In this document: piece by piece, positions 15,635-24,100 of the stretch
How positions within the stretch are numbered: the first letter of the stretch is position 1
How the letters are laid out: every line of letters begins with the position of its first letter
From: an uncultured Collinsella sp.
GTDB taxonomy: Bacteria > Actinomycetota > Coriobacteriia > Coriobacteriales > Coriobacteriaceae
Assembly: GCA_902493145.1 (NCBI GenBank)
Contig: CABUOA010000020.1
Span: 1-41,727 of the forward strand
Length of the DNA stretch: 41,727 nt
Direction: 5' to 3'
The notes under the pieces: generated by a model
Seen by the model: only the letters and a program-made list of their open reading frames with translations
Told to the model about the DNA's origin: nothing
Databases searched by the model: none
Made by a program: the position numbers and the translations under genes

Positions 15635-16555
15635 TTACAGGAGACCGTTGTCCTGAAGGACCTTCCTAATCGCCTCGACGTTCTCGCCGGTCATGGCCTT
15701 CACCGGGCGCGGCATGGTCGGGCTGTCGAAGATGCCCATGAGGTTCATAGCGGTCTTGAAGGCGCCGACGCCACCGGCATAGCCCTGGACGCCCGAGGTG
15801 ACGTCCCAGATGTGCGAAATCTCATTGAGGCGATCCTGCTCGGCCTTGACGGTAGCCCAGTCGCCGGCCTGAGCGGCCTTCCACTGGCGCACGTAGCCCT
15901 CGGGCTCAACGTTGGCAAGGCCCGGGACAGAACCGTCGGCGCCACCGAGGTAAGCGCCGTCGACAACAACCTCGTGACCGGTGAGGATGCTCATCGGATG
16001 GCCGTTCTTCTCGTTCTCCTGAACGAGATAGCGGAACGAGATGTCATCACCCGAGGAATCCTTGACGCCAGCAAGGACGCCCTCGGCGCCGAGCTTGGCA
16101 AGGAGCTTCCAGGGGAGCTTGGTGTGAACGCAGACGGGAATGTCATAGGCAAAGATGGGCAGGTCGAGCTCCTCGTGCAGGATGCGGAAGTGCTCCTCGA
16201 CCTCGGTCATGCCCTGCAGGGCATAGAACGGGCAGGTGGCGACAAGCGCATCGGCGCCCAGCTCCTGAGCGACCTTACCGTGCTCGATCATGCGCTCGGT
16301 CTCGGTATCGATGATGCCGACCAGGACGGGCACGCGGTGGTCGACGATACGAACGGCCTCGGCGATGATCTGGCGACGACGCTCATCGGTGGAGAAAACG
16401 ACCTCGCCCGAAGAGCCCAGGAAGAACAGGCCATCGACGCCGGCATCGATCATGCGGTTGATGCTGCGCTCAAAGGAGGCAACGTCGAGCTGGTGGTCTT
16501 CGGTATCGGGAACAACGACGGGAGGGATAACGCCGGTGAATTTCTGAGTTGCCAC
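15635..16555 (-). CDS. nanA: N-acetylneuraminate lyase-like protein (DapA/NanA family)
   Basis: 306 aa class I aldolase with a TIM barrel. It starts at GTG, with AAGGAG six bases ahead (VATQKFTGV). Schiff-base Lys165 lies in GVKDSSGD, and Tyr137 in FAYDIPV and the GSSGE loop (residues 47-51) are family landmarks. The superfamily includes dihydrodipicolinate synthase, NanA and other pyruvate aldolases, which are hard to separate by eye. The flanking nanE and ROK kinase point to NanA, which cleaves Neu5Ac to ManNAc and pyruvate. The hairpin at 15564-15605 follows it. Confidence 0.78.
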   Translation of the reverse strand: MATQKFTGVIPPVVVPDTEDHQLDVASFERSINRMIDAGVDGLFFLGSSGEVVFSTDERRRQIIAEAVRIVDHRVPVLVGIIDTETERMIEHGKVAQELGADALVATCPFYALQGMTEVEEHFRILHEELDLPIFAYDIPVCVHTKLPWKLLAKLGAEGVLAGVKDSSGDDISFRYLVQENEKNGHPMSILTGHEVVVDGAYLGGADGSVPGLANVEPEGYVRQWKAAQAGDWATVKAEQDRLNEISHIWDVTSGVQGYAGGVGAFKTAMNLMGIFDSPTMPRPVKAMTGENVEAIRKVLQDNGLL

Positions 16556-16623
16556 AAGAATCTCCTTAGTTGTCTGGCGGGCGGCCCTATGCCACCCACT
16601 CTTGTTGGCAGTGTCCAGGCCGT

Positions 16624-17475
16624 CTAGGCCAAAGAACACGGGTAGAACGTTTGGTTAAAAAAGTCGATGACTTCGTTTTCGAACGCGTTGATGCGCTCAT
16701 GAGCGTATTTGGCATAGATGATATGCCTCCGGTCACACTCAAGACCGTTGAATACGGCAAACTGGCCCTTGGGATCACTCACGGCATCCATGAGCGATGT
16801 GCCCATGAGCACCGATCCACGCACCCGAGACGACAACGCCTCGAGGCCACCGGGAATTGGATTGGCAACCGCCGTGCAGGCGAGGCCCCGCTCGTCCAGA
16901 GCAGAAACCGCCAGCGCGACTCCGCCGCCAAGGCCCTCGCCCCATGCAAAGATGCGGTCGGGGTCCACGCCATCAAGATTGCGCGCCACCTTCGCCATCG
17001 CGCAACCCCAACGGACGCGCTTGACAAAAGCAGGAGAGGCAATCCCCTGCTGCAGCTCGCTGGATCCAATCGCCTCATCGTCCAGCGCAAGCACGGCATA
17101 TCCCATGGCCGCAAACCTCGTCATGTGATGCCATCCCCGCACGGGTCGGTCGATGTCGTGAAACATCAGACATAGCGGCACAAGCTCGGATGCTCGGGCG
17201 CGACCGGCAGGCTCGATCAAACGTGCGTGGACCACATCGCCACCAAGCTCAAAGGAAACCTCGGAGTAGCGGGCATACGGATTGGCGAAATCGATCGCCG
17301 TAATACTCGGCCCGCAAACCTCAAGGTCCGAAGCGGCTATCTCTAATTCGGAAACATCCGCAGAAGCATCACCGCGCCAATCCCGGAAATCAGCGAGCCT
17401 TGACGAGACCGTTCCGGGAATCCCCACAAGGTCGGAGACAATCAGCTCATTGACATTGCTCTCGCACTTAGACAT
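16624..17475 (-). CDS. CE7-like alpha/beta hydrolase lacking the nucleophile (probable pseudoesterase)
   Basis: 283 aa, similar to the adjacent CE7 esterase but degenerate. The nucleophile motif GASQGGG of the neighbour aligns with GEGLGGG here, so the catalytic Ser is Gly181. The general-acid/base partners appear kept: Asp230 in SLMDAVSDP and His259 in YAHER, before a C-terminus that matches the neighbour (QFAVFN, then FFN). The oxyanion HGYPGAS is replaced by HDIDRPV. The Ser-to-Asp spacing is only about 49 residues against 91 in the neighbour, so the helix-rich insert is missing. It overlaps the upstream gene by eight bases (ATGTCTAA). It may bind an acetylated sugar or pair with the active enzyme; no activity is expected. 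Confidence 0.7.
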   Translation of the reverse strand: MSKCESNVNELIVSDLVGIPGTVSSRLADFRDWRGDASADVSELEIAASDLEVCGPSITAIDFANPYARYSEVSFELGGDVVHARLIEPAGRARASELVPLCLMFHDIDRPVRGWHHMTRFAAMGYAVLALDDEAIGSSELQQGIASPAFVKRVRWGCAMAKVARNLDGVDPDRIFAWGEGLGGGVALAVSALDERGLACTAVANPIPGGLEALSSRVRGSVLMGTSLMDAVSDPKGQFAVFNGLECDRRHIIYAKYAHERINAFENEVIDFFNQTFYPCSLA

Positions 17476-18445
17476 GAGCCTCCCCTCCCTTGCAGAAAAA
17501 CGGAATGATCAGATCGTCAAAATCCTGAATCTCCTCGTGGCCAAAGCCTTCAAAGAACTCATGACGCTTTTCACAGGTCAGGTTGTTATAGACCGCAAAC
17601 TGCGTCGCTGGCGGACAGACGGTATCGGCTGTGCCGGTGCCAAACAGCACGGGGCATTTAACCATAGGGGCAAAGTTCTTGGAATCGAAGTACGCCAGCT
17701 TGGCATAGGCTTCGTCGATACGAGTCGAGTCCTCGTCAAACCAGCGAGACCAATAGCGCAGGCCCTCGTAGGCAATGTCGTCGGCATCCAAATCCCAGAC
17801 CAGGCGGAAATCCGACAGGAAGGGATAGAGGATGGCGGCGCGATTGATAAGCTCGCTGTTAAGTGCACAGGTCGCAATGCCCAAACCGCCGCCCTGCGAC
17901 GCGCCGTTCACAAACACACGGGCAAGATCGATGCCCTCGAGCTCGCGAACGATGCGGCACAGGATGCGAATATCTTGGTGCAAGCGGACATAGTAGAGGT
18001 TGGCCGGATCGCCGTCGATACCGGCGACGATATGGCCCGCGACCGTTGTGCCCTCAAATCCACCAATGTCCTCGGAGGGACCTCCTTGGCCGGGGCAGTC
18101 GAGGGCGATGAGTGCCATGCCCATGCCCGCAAACGACGCCTGCTCAAACCAGCTGCGGCTTGCACCCGGATACCCATGGAACTGAAGTACCAATGGCACG
18201 GGCTCGTCCGAGACGGGTTTAAGGTACTTGGCATGCAGGCGAGCGCCACACATGCCGGTATACCAGAGGTCGAAAAGCTGGCAGGTCACGGCATCGGTGA
18301 CCGATGCCGTCTCGATCGCATAGTCAAGCCCGACGGCGTCGGCCTCGGCCATGCGGTCCTTCCAAAAGAGATCGAAATCTGATGGACGGGGCATGGCGCC
18401 CCGATACCCACCAAATTGCTGTTGTAGCTCCTGAGCACTTGGCAT
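17468..18445 (-). CDS. CE7-family acetyl esterase (AXE1 / cephalosporin-C deacetylase type)
   Basis: 325 aa, full family length. Catalytic triad visible: Ser183 in NGASQGGG, Asp274 in GTADTVCPP, His303 in FGHEE; the oxyanion segment is HGYPGAS. The N-terminal LQQQFGGYRGAMPRPSDFDL matches the family's lead-in, supporting the start at 18445, although its ribosome site is weak. CE7 enzymes remove acetyl groups from small acetylated sugars in the cytoplasm. Between a sugar-type ABC transporter and nan genes, deacetylation of O-acetyl sialic acid after import is plausible. That substrate is an inference. Confidence 0.85.
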   Translation of the reverse strand: MPSAQELQQQFGGYRGAMPRPSDFDLFWKDRMAEADAVGLDYAIETASVTDAVTCQLFDLWYTGMCGARLHAKYLKPVSDEPVPLVLQFHGYPGASRSWFEQASFAGMGMALIALDCPGQGGPSEDIGGFEGTTVAGHIVAGIDGDPANLYYVRLHQDIRILCRIVRELEGIDLARVFVNGASQGGGLGIATCALNSELINRAAILYPFLSDFRLVWDLDADDIAYEGLRYWSRWFDEDSTRIDEAYAKLAYFDSKNFAPMVKCPVLFGTGTADTVCPPATQFAVYNNLTCEKRHEFFEGFGHEEIQDFDDLIIPFFCKGGEAHV

Positions 18446-18481
18446 GGCTCGTGAACCCAACCTTTCGAAATCGCAACGGAG

Positions 18482-18509
18482 GTGCGCCCGGCAAGGGAAC
18501 CGGGCGCAC
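18482..18509 (-). terminator. Hairpin between transporter ATPase and CE7 esterase
   Basis: A 10-bp perfect stem (GTGCGCCCGG / CCGGGCGCAC) in the 80-base gap, with no T run after it on the minus strand (CTCCGTT). Probably an intra-operon stabiliser or partial terminator. Confidence 0.5.
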
Positions 18510-18525
18510 GGGAGGGAAAGCGAGG

Positions 18526-19353
18526 CTACTCGCCGAGCTTGGGATGCAGCAGCGACGGCGCAGCACCGAGCAGCATCTTGGTGTAGGGGTCCTGAGGGTG
18601 CTGGAAGACCTGCTTGGCCTCGCCCTGCTCGACGATCTTGCCGCCATTCATAACGATGATGTCGTCAGAGATATAGCGGACCGTCTGGATGTCATGGCTG
18701 ATGAACACCATGGCCAGGCCGAGCTCCTTCTTAAGGTCGGTCAGCAGGTTCAGAATCTGCGCGCGGACCGAAACGTCCAGAGCCGAGGTGGGCTCGTCGG
18801 CGATGATGGCATCGGGGTTCAACGACAGGGCACGGGCAATTGCGACGCGCTGGCGCTGGCCGCCCGAAAGCTGGCCGGGAAGAACCTCGGCGGCGGAGCT
18901 GGGCAGACCGGTGAGCTCCAGGAGCTCCTTGACGCGCTTCTCCTGCTCGGCCTCGGTACCCAGGTTGTGGACGCGCATGGGGTCGAGCAGCTGCTCGCGA
19001 ACGACCATGCGGGGATTGAGCGCCGTAGCCGGATTCTGGAACACGACCGAGATGACACGGCCCATGTGGCGACGGTCCTCGGCGGTACGCTTGGTTACGT
19101 CCTTGCCCTTAAAGTAGACCTTGCCGCTCGTGGGGGCCTGCAGGCCGCACATGACGTTGGCGGTGGTGGACTTACCGCAACCGGACTCGCCGACGATGCC
19201 GATCGTCTGACCGGGCATGAGCCTAATCGTTACACCCTGGACGGCGTGAACCAGGTTGGGGTGCAGAATCGAGCCGGTACGGGTCCTAAAGGTGACGTGG
19301 ACGTCATCAAGGAAGATGATCGGCTCGACGCCGTTGACTGCGGTCTCGCTCAT
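18526..19353 (-). CDS. ABC transporter ATP-binding protein (OppF/DppF-like, short)
   Basis: 275 aa. Walker A GESGCGKS, signature LSGGQRQR, Walker B AIIADEP with SALD, and H-loop ISHDIQ are intact. It stops soon after HPQDPYTKMLLGAAP, so it lacks the C-terminal extension with its cysteines that OppF of this window has. It begins immediately after the TAG of the fused gene, and GGAGGTGAT in the last codons of that gene gives an ideal ribosome site seven bases ahead. It should pair with the ATPase half of the fused protein to drive import of the nan substrate. Confidence 0.85.
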   Translation of the reverse strand: MSETAVNGVEPIIFLDDVHVTFRTRTGSILHPNLVHAVQGVTIRLMPGQTIGIVGESGCGKSTTANVMCGLQAPTSGKVYFKGKDVTKRTAEDRRHMGRVISVVFQNPATALNPRMVVREQLLDPMRVHNLGTEAEQEKRVKELLELTGLPSSAAEVLPGQLSGGQRQRVAIARALSLNPDAIIADEPTSALDVSVRAQILNLLTDLKKELGLAMVFISHDIQTVRYISDDIIVMNGGKIVEQGEAKQVFQHPQDPYTKMLLGAAPSLLHPKLGE

Positions 19354-21369
19354 CTACATCACCTCCGCGTGAGGGGTCAAACCATTTGCCTTGAGCACCT
19401 CGTCGGGGAGCTCGGAATAGAAGTGCTCGGTGCCGGGCACGCGCTTGAAGACCGGACGGGTGTCCAGGCCAATGCGCGGATGGCTCGAGCGGGGCGCGAA
19501 GCGATCGCCCTTGGGGAAATCGCGCGGGCTCGGAACGGCGCCGGGCACCTGGTGCAGACGGCCCGAACCGCTCTCGATGGACAGAACGGAGCCCAGAAGA
19601 CCGCGGGTGTACTCGTGGATCGGGTTAGTGAGCAGCTCCTTGGTGGGCGCCTGCTCGATAACCTGACCGGCGTACATAACCGTGATGTTATGGGCGACCT
19701 CGGCGACCAGCGCCAAGTCATGCGAGACGAAGATCATGGCAAAGCCGAGCTTGGCCTGAAGGTCGTTGAGCAGCTTGATGACCTGCTTCTGGACGGTAAC
19801 GTCCAGAGCGGTCGTGGGCTCGTCGCAGATGACCAGCTTGGGGTCGCGGGTAAGGGCCATAGCGATCAGGACACGCTGACGCTGGCCACCGGAAAGCTCA
19901 TGCGGGTAGCTCTCGAGCGTACGCTTGGGGTCGAGGCCCACGAGCTCCAGGAGTTCCTCGGCGCTGCGGGTGCCGCCGCGCTTGGTGAGCTGCTTCATCT
20001 GGGCAGAGATGAGCATGGAGGGGTTGAGCGAGGACAGGGCGTCCTGATAGACCATAGCGATATCGGTACCGCGCAGGCCGAACCACTCCTTCTTGCTCAT
20101 CTTGAGCAGGTCGCGGCCCTCCCAGAGGACCTCGCCGGAAAGGTGCTCGTCATCGTCGGTCAGGCCCATGATGGCCAGCGTGGTGATGGACTTACCGCAA
20201 CCGGACTCGCCCACCAGGCCCATGGTCTGACCAGGACGGACGTCAAAGTTGACATGGTCGACGACGTTGATATCGCCGTGATGCTCAAACTGAATGCAGA
20301 AGTCACGGACCGAGAGAATCGGTTCGACAGACTCGTCGGGCACATGGCGATCGTCACGCTTGAGCTCGACATCGCGCAGGGCGCCAAGGCGAGCGGAGAG
20401 GGACTGGGCCTGCTCCTTGTAGGCGCGAACGGGGTCGGAGACCAGCAGGTCGGCCTCGCGACGCTTGGAGGAATCGGTCGGATCCAGGGCGGCGGAGGGA
20501 GCAGCGGCCATGGCGTCGGTAATGCCCTCGGAGAGGATGTTGAGCGCCAGGCAGGTGATCATGATGGCCAGGCCCGGGAACAGCGCCTGCCACCAACGGC
20601 CGGCGAGCACGCCGCCGCGGGCGTCGGCGAGGATGTTGCCCCAGGTAGCGGTGGGCTCCTGGATACCAGCGCCGATGAAGGTCAGCGAGGCCTCGAAGAT
20701 GATGGCGTCGGCGACCAGGGTAACGGTGAAGACCATGATCGGGGCGATGCAGTTACGCAGAACATGCTTGATCAAAATCCACGGAGCCTTGGCGCCGGAA
20801 ACGATGACCGCGCGGACATAGTCCTCGCCGTACTCGGACACGATGTTGGCGCGCACGATACGGGCAATCTGCGGAGTGTACATAAAGCCGATGGCGAAGA
20901 TGATCGACGGCACGGAGTTGCCCAGGATGGAGACGAAGACGGCCGCGAGGGCGATGCCCGGGATGGACATGATGATGTCCAGGATACGCATGATCGTCTC
21001 GGAAACGGCCTTGCGCGAAACCGCCGCAAGGGCGCCCACGACCGAGCCGCAGACCAGAGCCATGGCAGTGGCGCCAAAGCCGATAATCAGCGAGTAACGA
21101 CCACCGTAGAGCATGCGCGACAGAATGTCGCGACCCTTATCGTCGGTACCGAAGATAAATCCGTTGCCGGGAGCCTGGCGAGCCGTAAAAATCTCGACCG
21201 GGCTATAGGGGGCAAGAAGGGGCGCCAGAATCGCAGTCAGGGCGACCAGCACCAACACGACGGCGGCAATCTTAGAAGACAGCGTCATCTTCTTCCAGCC
21301 ACCGAGCTTGAGCCCCTTGGAGGCAGCCTTCTCGAGCTGCTCGGTTTGCTTCTCTCGAATCTTTACCAT
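19354..21369 (-). CDS. Fused ABC transporter permease and ATP-binding protein (DppC-DppD type)
   Basis: 671 aa. Residues about 30-290 are a DppC-like permease: first helix about 33-52, FGTDDKGRDILSRMLYGG, coupling loop DYVRAVIVSGAKAPW, and TFIGAGIQEP. A charged linker (about 295-345) leads to an OppD-like ATPase with Walker A GESGCGKS (387-394), signature LSGGQRQR (492-499) and Walker B VICDEP. The C-terminal extension is present but its cysteine motif is gone (GDRFAPRSSHP where relatives have G-C-x-F-x-x-R-C-P). No frameshift is seen; the linker is in frame and lacks a start with a ribosome site. A permease-ATPase fusion of this kind is, from memory, also known in the sialic acid importer of Corynebacterium. 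Confidence 0.9.
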   Translation of the reverse strand: MVKIREKQTEQLEKAASKGLKLGGWKKMTLSSKIAAVVLVLVALTAILAPLLAPYSPVEIFTARQAPGNGFIFGTDDKGRDILSRMLYGGRYSLIIGFGATAMALVCGSVVGALAAVSRKAVSETIMRILDIIMSIPGIALAAVFVSILGNSVPSIIFAIGFMYTPQIARIVRANIVSEYGEDYVRAVIVSGAKAPWILIKHVLRNCIAPIMVFTVTLVADAIIFEASLTFIGAGIQEPTATWGNILADARGGVLAGRWWQALFPGLAIMITCLALNILSEGITDAMAAAPSAALDPTDSSKRREADLLVSDPVRAYKEQAQSLSARLGALRDVELKRDDRHVPDESVEPILSVRDFCIQFEHHGDINVVDHVNFDVRPGQTMGLVGESGCGKSITTLAIMGLTDDDEHLSGEVLWEGRDLLKMSKKEWFGLRGTDIAMVYQDALSSLNPSMLISAQMKQLTKRGGTRSAEELLELVGLDPKRTLESYPHELSGGQRQRVLIAMALTRDPKLVICDEPTTALDVTVQKQVIKLLNDLQAKLGFAMIFVSHDLALVAEVAHNITVMYAGQVIEQAPTKELLTNPIHEYTRGLLGSVLSIESGSGRLHQVPGAVPSPRDFPKGDRFAPRSSHPRIGLDTRPVFKRVPGTEHFYSELPDEVLKANGLTPHAEVM
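19358..19366 (-). promoter_or_regulatory. Near-ideal ribosome binding site inside the fused gene's last codons
   Basis: GGAGGTGAT on the minus strand is a complete anti-16S match. It overlaps the final Glu, Val and Met codons before the TAG and decides the ATG at 19353 for the downstream ATPase. Confidence 0.85.
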
Positions 21370-21372
21370 AAT

Positions 21373-22329
21373 CTACACCGTCCTGATGCGCGGGTTGATG
21401 AGCAGGTAGAGCATGTCAACCACGATGTTGATGATGATGAAGGCAAGAGCAACGACGATAACGACGCCCTGAACCAGGTTCGCCTCGTTGCCCTGAACGC
21501 CCTGCAGAATCGCGGTGCCCATGCCGGGGAGGTTGAAGATAACCTCGATGACGACGGCGCCGCCCATGAGGTAACCGATCTTAAGACCGAGGGTGGTGAC
21601 CGGGGTGATCAGCGCATTGCGAAGAACGTTGATGCCGACGACGACCTTCTCGGGAACGCCGGCGCCGCGAGCCATACGGACATAATCCTTATCGAGCTCC
21701 TCGACCATGGCGGTACGCACGATACGAGTCATCTGGCCCGTCAGCGGAAATGCCAAGGCGATAGCGGGCATGATCATACGTCCCAGATAGCCAGCCGGAT
21801 TCGTGGTGAAGTGAGGCAGAGCACCCGATGCCGGAAGCACCTTAAGGTAGGAAGAGAACAGCAGGATCAACAGAACGGCAAGCCAGAACGACGGGGTTGC
21901 CAAGCCGGCGATGGAAAAGACGCGGATCACTTGGTCCGGCCATTTGTCGCGATACAGTGCCGCGATGACGCCGAGTAAAAACGAAACGACCGCACCGATG
22001 GCAAGGCCGATGAAGGTCAGCTGCATCGTGACGGGCAGGGCCGTGGAGATGCGCTTGGCAACGGAGTTGCGAGCAGCACCATAGGTGCCCATGTCACCAT
22101 GGATCAAATCGCCCATATAGCGCACGTAGCGCACAGGCCAGGGGTCGTCCAGACCATACTTCTCATGGTACTCGGCAACCGCCTCGGGCGAGGCACCGTC
22201 ACCCAACGCCGTGTAGGCGGGGTCGGTCTTGGAGAACGACATAAGGAAGAACACCAGGACGGTGACGCCCAATGCCATGATCGGCAGCGCCACAAGACGC
22301 CTTCCAATCAAACGTAGCAAGTTGTTCAC
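21373..22329 (-). CDS. ABC transporter permease (DppB/OppB-like)
   Basis: 318 aa from a GTG start, chosen because GGGGAG lies five bases ahead and NNLLRLIGRRLVALPIMALG is the family's first helix; a TTG eleven codons upstream lacks a site. Six membrane helices are expected. Coupling loop: LDKDYVRMARGAGVPEKVV; conserved MGGAVVIEVIFNLPGMG. It starts 158 bases after the binding-protein stop, with a hairpin between. It forms the channel with the permease half of the fused downstream protein. Confidence 0.88.
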   Translation of the reverse strand: MNNLLRLIGRRLVALPIMALGVTVLVFFLMSFSKTDPAYTALGDGASPEAVAEYHEKYGLDDPWPVRYVRYMGDLIHGDMGTYGAARNSVAKRISTALPVTMQLTFIGLAIGAVVSFLLGVIAALYRDKWPDQVIRVFSIAGLATPSFWLAVLLILLFSSYLKVLPASGALPHFTTNPAGYLGRMIMPAIALAFPLTGQMTRIVRTAMVEELDKDYVRMARGAGVPEKVVVGINVLRNALITPVTTLGLKIGYLMGGAVVIEVIFNLPGMGTAILQGVQGNEANLVQGVVIVVALAFIIINIVVDMLYLLINPRIRTV

Positions 22330-22390
22330 GTTCTCTCCCCTTTCTTTTGTCGGTAGGACCAACTGGTATATGAGTACGGATACTCATTAC

Positions 22391-22424
22391 AAGACCCGAG
22401 CGACATCGAGGTCGCCCGGGTCTT
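22391..22424 (-). terminator. Hairpin between binding protein and permease
   Basis: A 14-bp stem with one G-U pair (AAGACCCGGGCGAC / GTCGCTCGGGTCTT), without a T run on the minus strand. It sits at the same place as the hairpin in the opp operon, downstream of the binding-protein gene. Confidence 0.6.
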
Positions 22425-22486
22425 TGTTTCAACTATGAGGATACGGTCCCAACGACCGACATCCTGCATACAGACTCAAGCGAGTC

Positions 22487-24100
22487 TTACGCCTTGACGG
22501 TCGCAACGCCCCTGAAGGACATGCTCGTCGTACCGATGCCCTTGAAGCCATCGAGGGCCTCGCCGTTGGGCGCAGTGGACGGATCGTCCCAGGAAGCGGA
22601 GACGGTCTTGACGTGGACAACGGGGTACAGAACGGCGTTGTCGGCAATGATGTCGAAGCACTCGTTCCACTTCTTCTGCTGCTCATCGCCCTCAGCGGCA
22701 AGAGCCTCGTCCATGAGACCGTGGAGCTTCTGCCACTCAGCGGACTCCTTCCACGGGCAACGGGTCTGCATCCAGACGTTGTCGCCGTACCACCAGTTGA
22801 GCAGCAGGTCGGGGTCGGCGCCGAAGCAGGAAGGATCGCCAGGGGCAAGGAGGATATCGTAGGCCTCGCCGCCGTCGATGGCAGCGTAGGTGGCCGGCGA
22901 GGTATCGGTCTGGATGGTCACATCGAAGCCGAGAGCGTCGAGGTCATTCTTGACCTGGGCGGCCATGCCCTTAATCTGCTCGTTGTCGGTGGTGCGCAGG
23001 GTGATGGCACCCGGGGTGATGCCAGACTCCTCGATGAGCTTCTTAGCCTTCTTGGCGTCGGTCTTGTACACCGTGGAAGCCTCATGATAGTTGGTGAAGC
23101 TCTTGGGCAGGTAGCAGCTGGCAGCGGTGGCAAGGCCGGCGAAGGTGTTGCTGACCATCTTCTCGGTGTCGAGCGCATACATGACAGCCTGACGGACCTT
23201 GACGTTGTTCCAAGGCTCCTTGGCGACGTTGAACATGATGAAGCGGGTGCCGAAACCCTGAACGTTATCGATCTTGCAGCCGGCGCTCTCGAGCTGGTCG
23301 ACGGCGTCAGCGGTAACGAGCTCCATAACGAGCGTGGAGCCCTCCTGCTGAGCGGTAACGCGAGCGGTGGGGTCGGTCAGGATGCTGTACTGGATCTTCT
23401 TATCCTCGGCAGCATACTCACCGTTGTACTCGGGGTTGGGAACCAGGGTGATCTCGGTATCGGAGATAGAGTCGTACATCCAGGGGCCGGAGCCGATCGG
23501 CTGCTTGGCGCGATCCTCCTCGGTCTGGGTGGCCGGGGTAACGCGGACGATGGCCAGACGATCCTTGAGCAGGGAGAAGTTGGGGACCTTGGTCTTGACC
23601 GTCACGGTGCTGGCGTCCTTGGCCTCGATGGACTCGAAGGGCTGGAAGAACGGAGCATAGGTAGCGGAAGCGGCGCAAGCGGTGTAGGAGGCAACGACAT
23701 CGTCAGCGGTGACCTCGGTGCCATCGGAGAACTTGGCGCCCTTGCGGATGGTGACCTCGAAAGTGGTGTCGTCCACAGACTTGGGATCGTCGGTGGCGAG
23801 CTCTTTGAAGGTGCTGTAGTCGTGGTAATCGATGCCGTAGAGGCCCTCGACGACGTGCCAGTTAGCACCCAGGCCCACAGCGGAGCCGGTGCTGGCGGGA
23901 TCGAAGCTGGACGGAGCGTAAGCGGAACCAGCGGTGATCACGCCGCCGCCACGGTTGGCGGAATCGGTGGAACCGGAAGCGGAACCCTCGTCGCTAGAGC
24001 TGCCACCGCAGCCGGTGAGACCAAGCCCTGCGACAGCAGCGACGCTGCCGGTGAGGCCGAGGAACGAACGCCTGGACATACCCTTGTTGATGATGGCCAT
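22487..24100 (-). CDS. Solute-binding lipoprotein (SBP family 5), probable sialic acid/amino-sugar binder
   Basis: 537 aa. Tat-like SRRSFLG at residues 9-15, hydrophobic stretch and lipobox GLTGC (Cys31), followed by a Gly/Ser linker. The mature part is SBP family 5: AGSAYAPSSFDPAS, VTIRKGAKFSDGTEVTADDV and NNVKVRQAVMYALDTEKM. AGGAG lies five bases ahead of the chosen ATG. It heads an operon ending in nanA-nanK-nanE, so a sialic acid role is more likely than peptide uptake. SBP5-type sialic acid importers are known in Haemophilus ducreyi and Corynebacterium, from memory. Ligand identity cannot be read from the sequence. Confidence 0.82.
   Translation of the reverse strand: MAIINKGMSRRSFLGLTGSVAAVAGLGLTGCGGSSSDEGSASGSTDSANRGGGVITAGSAYAPSSFDPASTGSAVGLGANWHVVEGLYGIDYHDYSTFKELATDDPKSVDDTTFEVTIRKGAKFSDGTEVTADDVVASYTACAASATYAPFFQPFESIEAKDASTVTVKTKVPNFSLLKDRLAIVRVTPATQTEEDRAKQPIGSGPWMYDSISDTEITLVPNPEYNGEYAAEDKKIQYSILTDPTARVTAQQEGSTLVMELVTADAVDQLESAGCKIDNVQGFGTRFIMFNVAKEPWNNVKVRQAVMYALDTEKMVSNTFAGLATAASCYLPKSFTNYHEASTVYKTDAKKAKKLIEESGITPGAITLRTTDNEQIKGMAAQVKNDLDALGFDVTIQTDTSPATYAAIDGGEAYDILLAPGDPSCFGADPDLLLNWWYGDNVWMQTRCPWKESAEWQKLHGLMDEALAAEGDEQQKKWNECFDIIADNAVLYPVVHVKTVSASWDDPSTAPNGEALDGFKGIGTTSMSFRGVATVKA

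Noticed and set aside
15635..16555. Annotation as 4-hydroxy-tetrahydrodipicolinate synthase (dapA)
   Set aside because: Family motifs alone allow it, but neighbours are nanE and a ROK kinase and no lysine pathway gene is near, so NanA is preferred.
18304..21978. 1224-codon plus-strand open frame opposite the importer genes
   Set aside because: It is antisense to firmly identified ABC transporter genes, lacks a ribosome site and has biased composition.
18445..22329. Possible frameshift or artefact joining permease and ATPase
   Set aside because: The junction is in frame, has a charged linker without a stop, and lacks an internal start with a ribosome site; a real fusion is the simpler reading.
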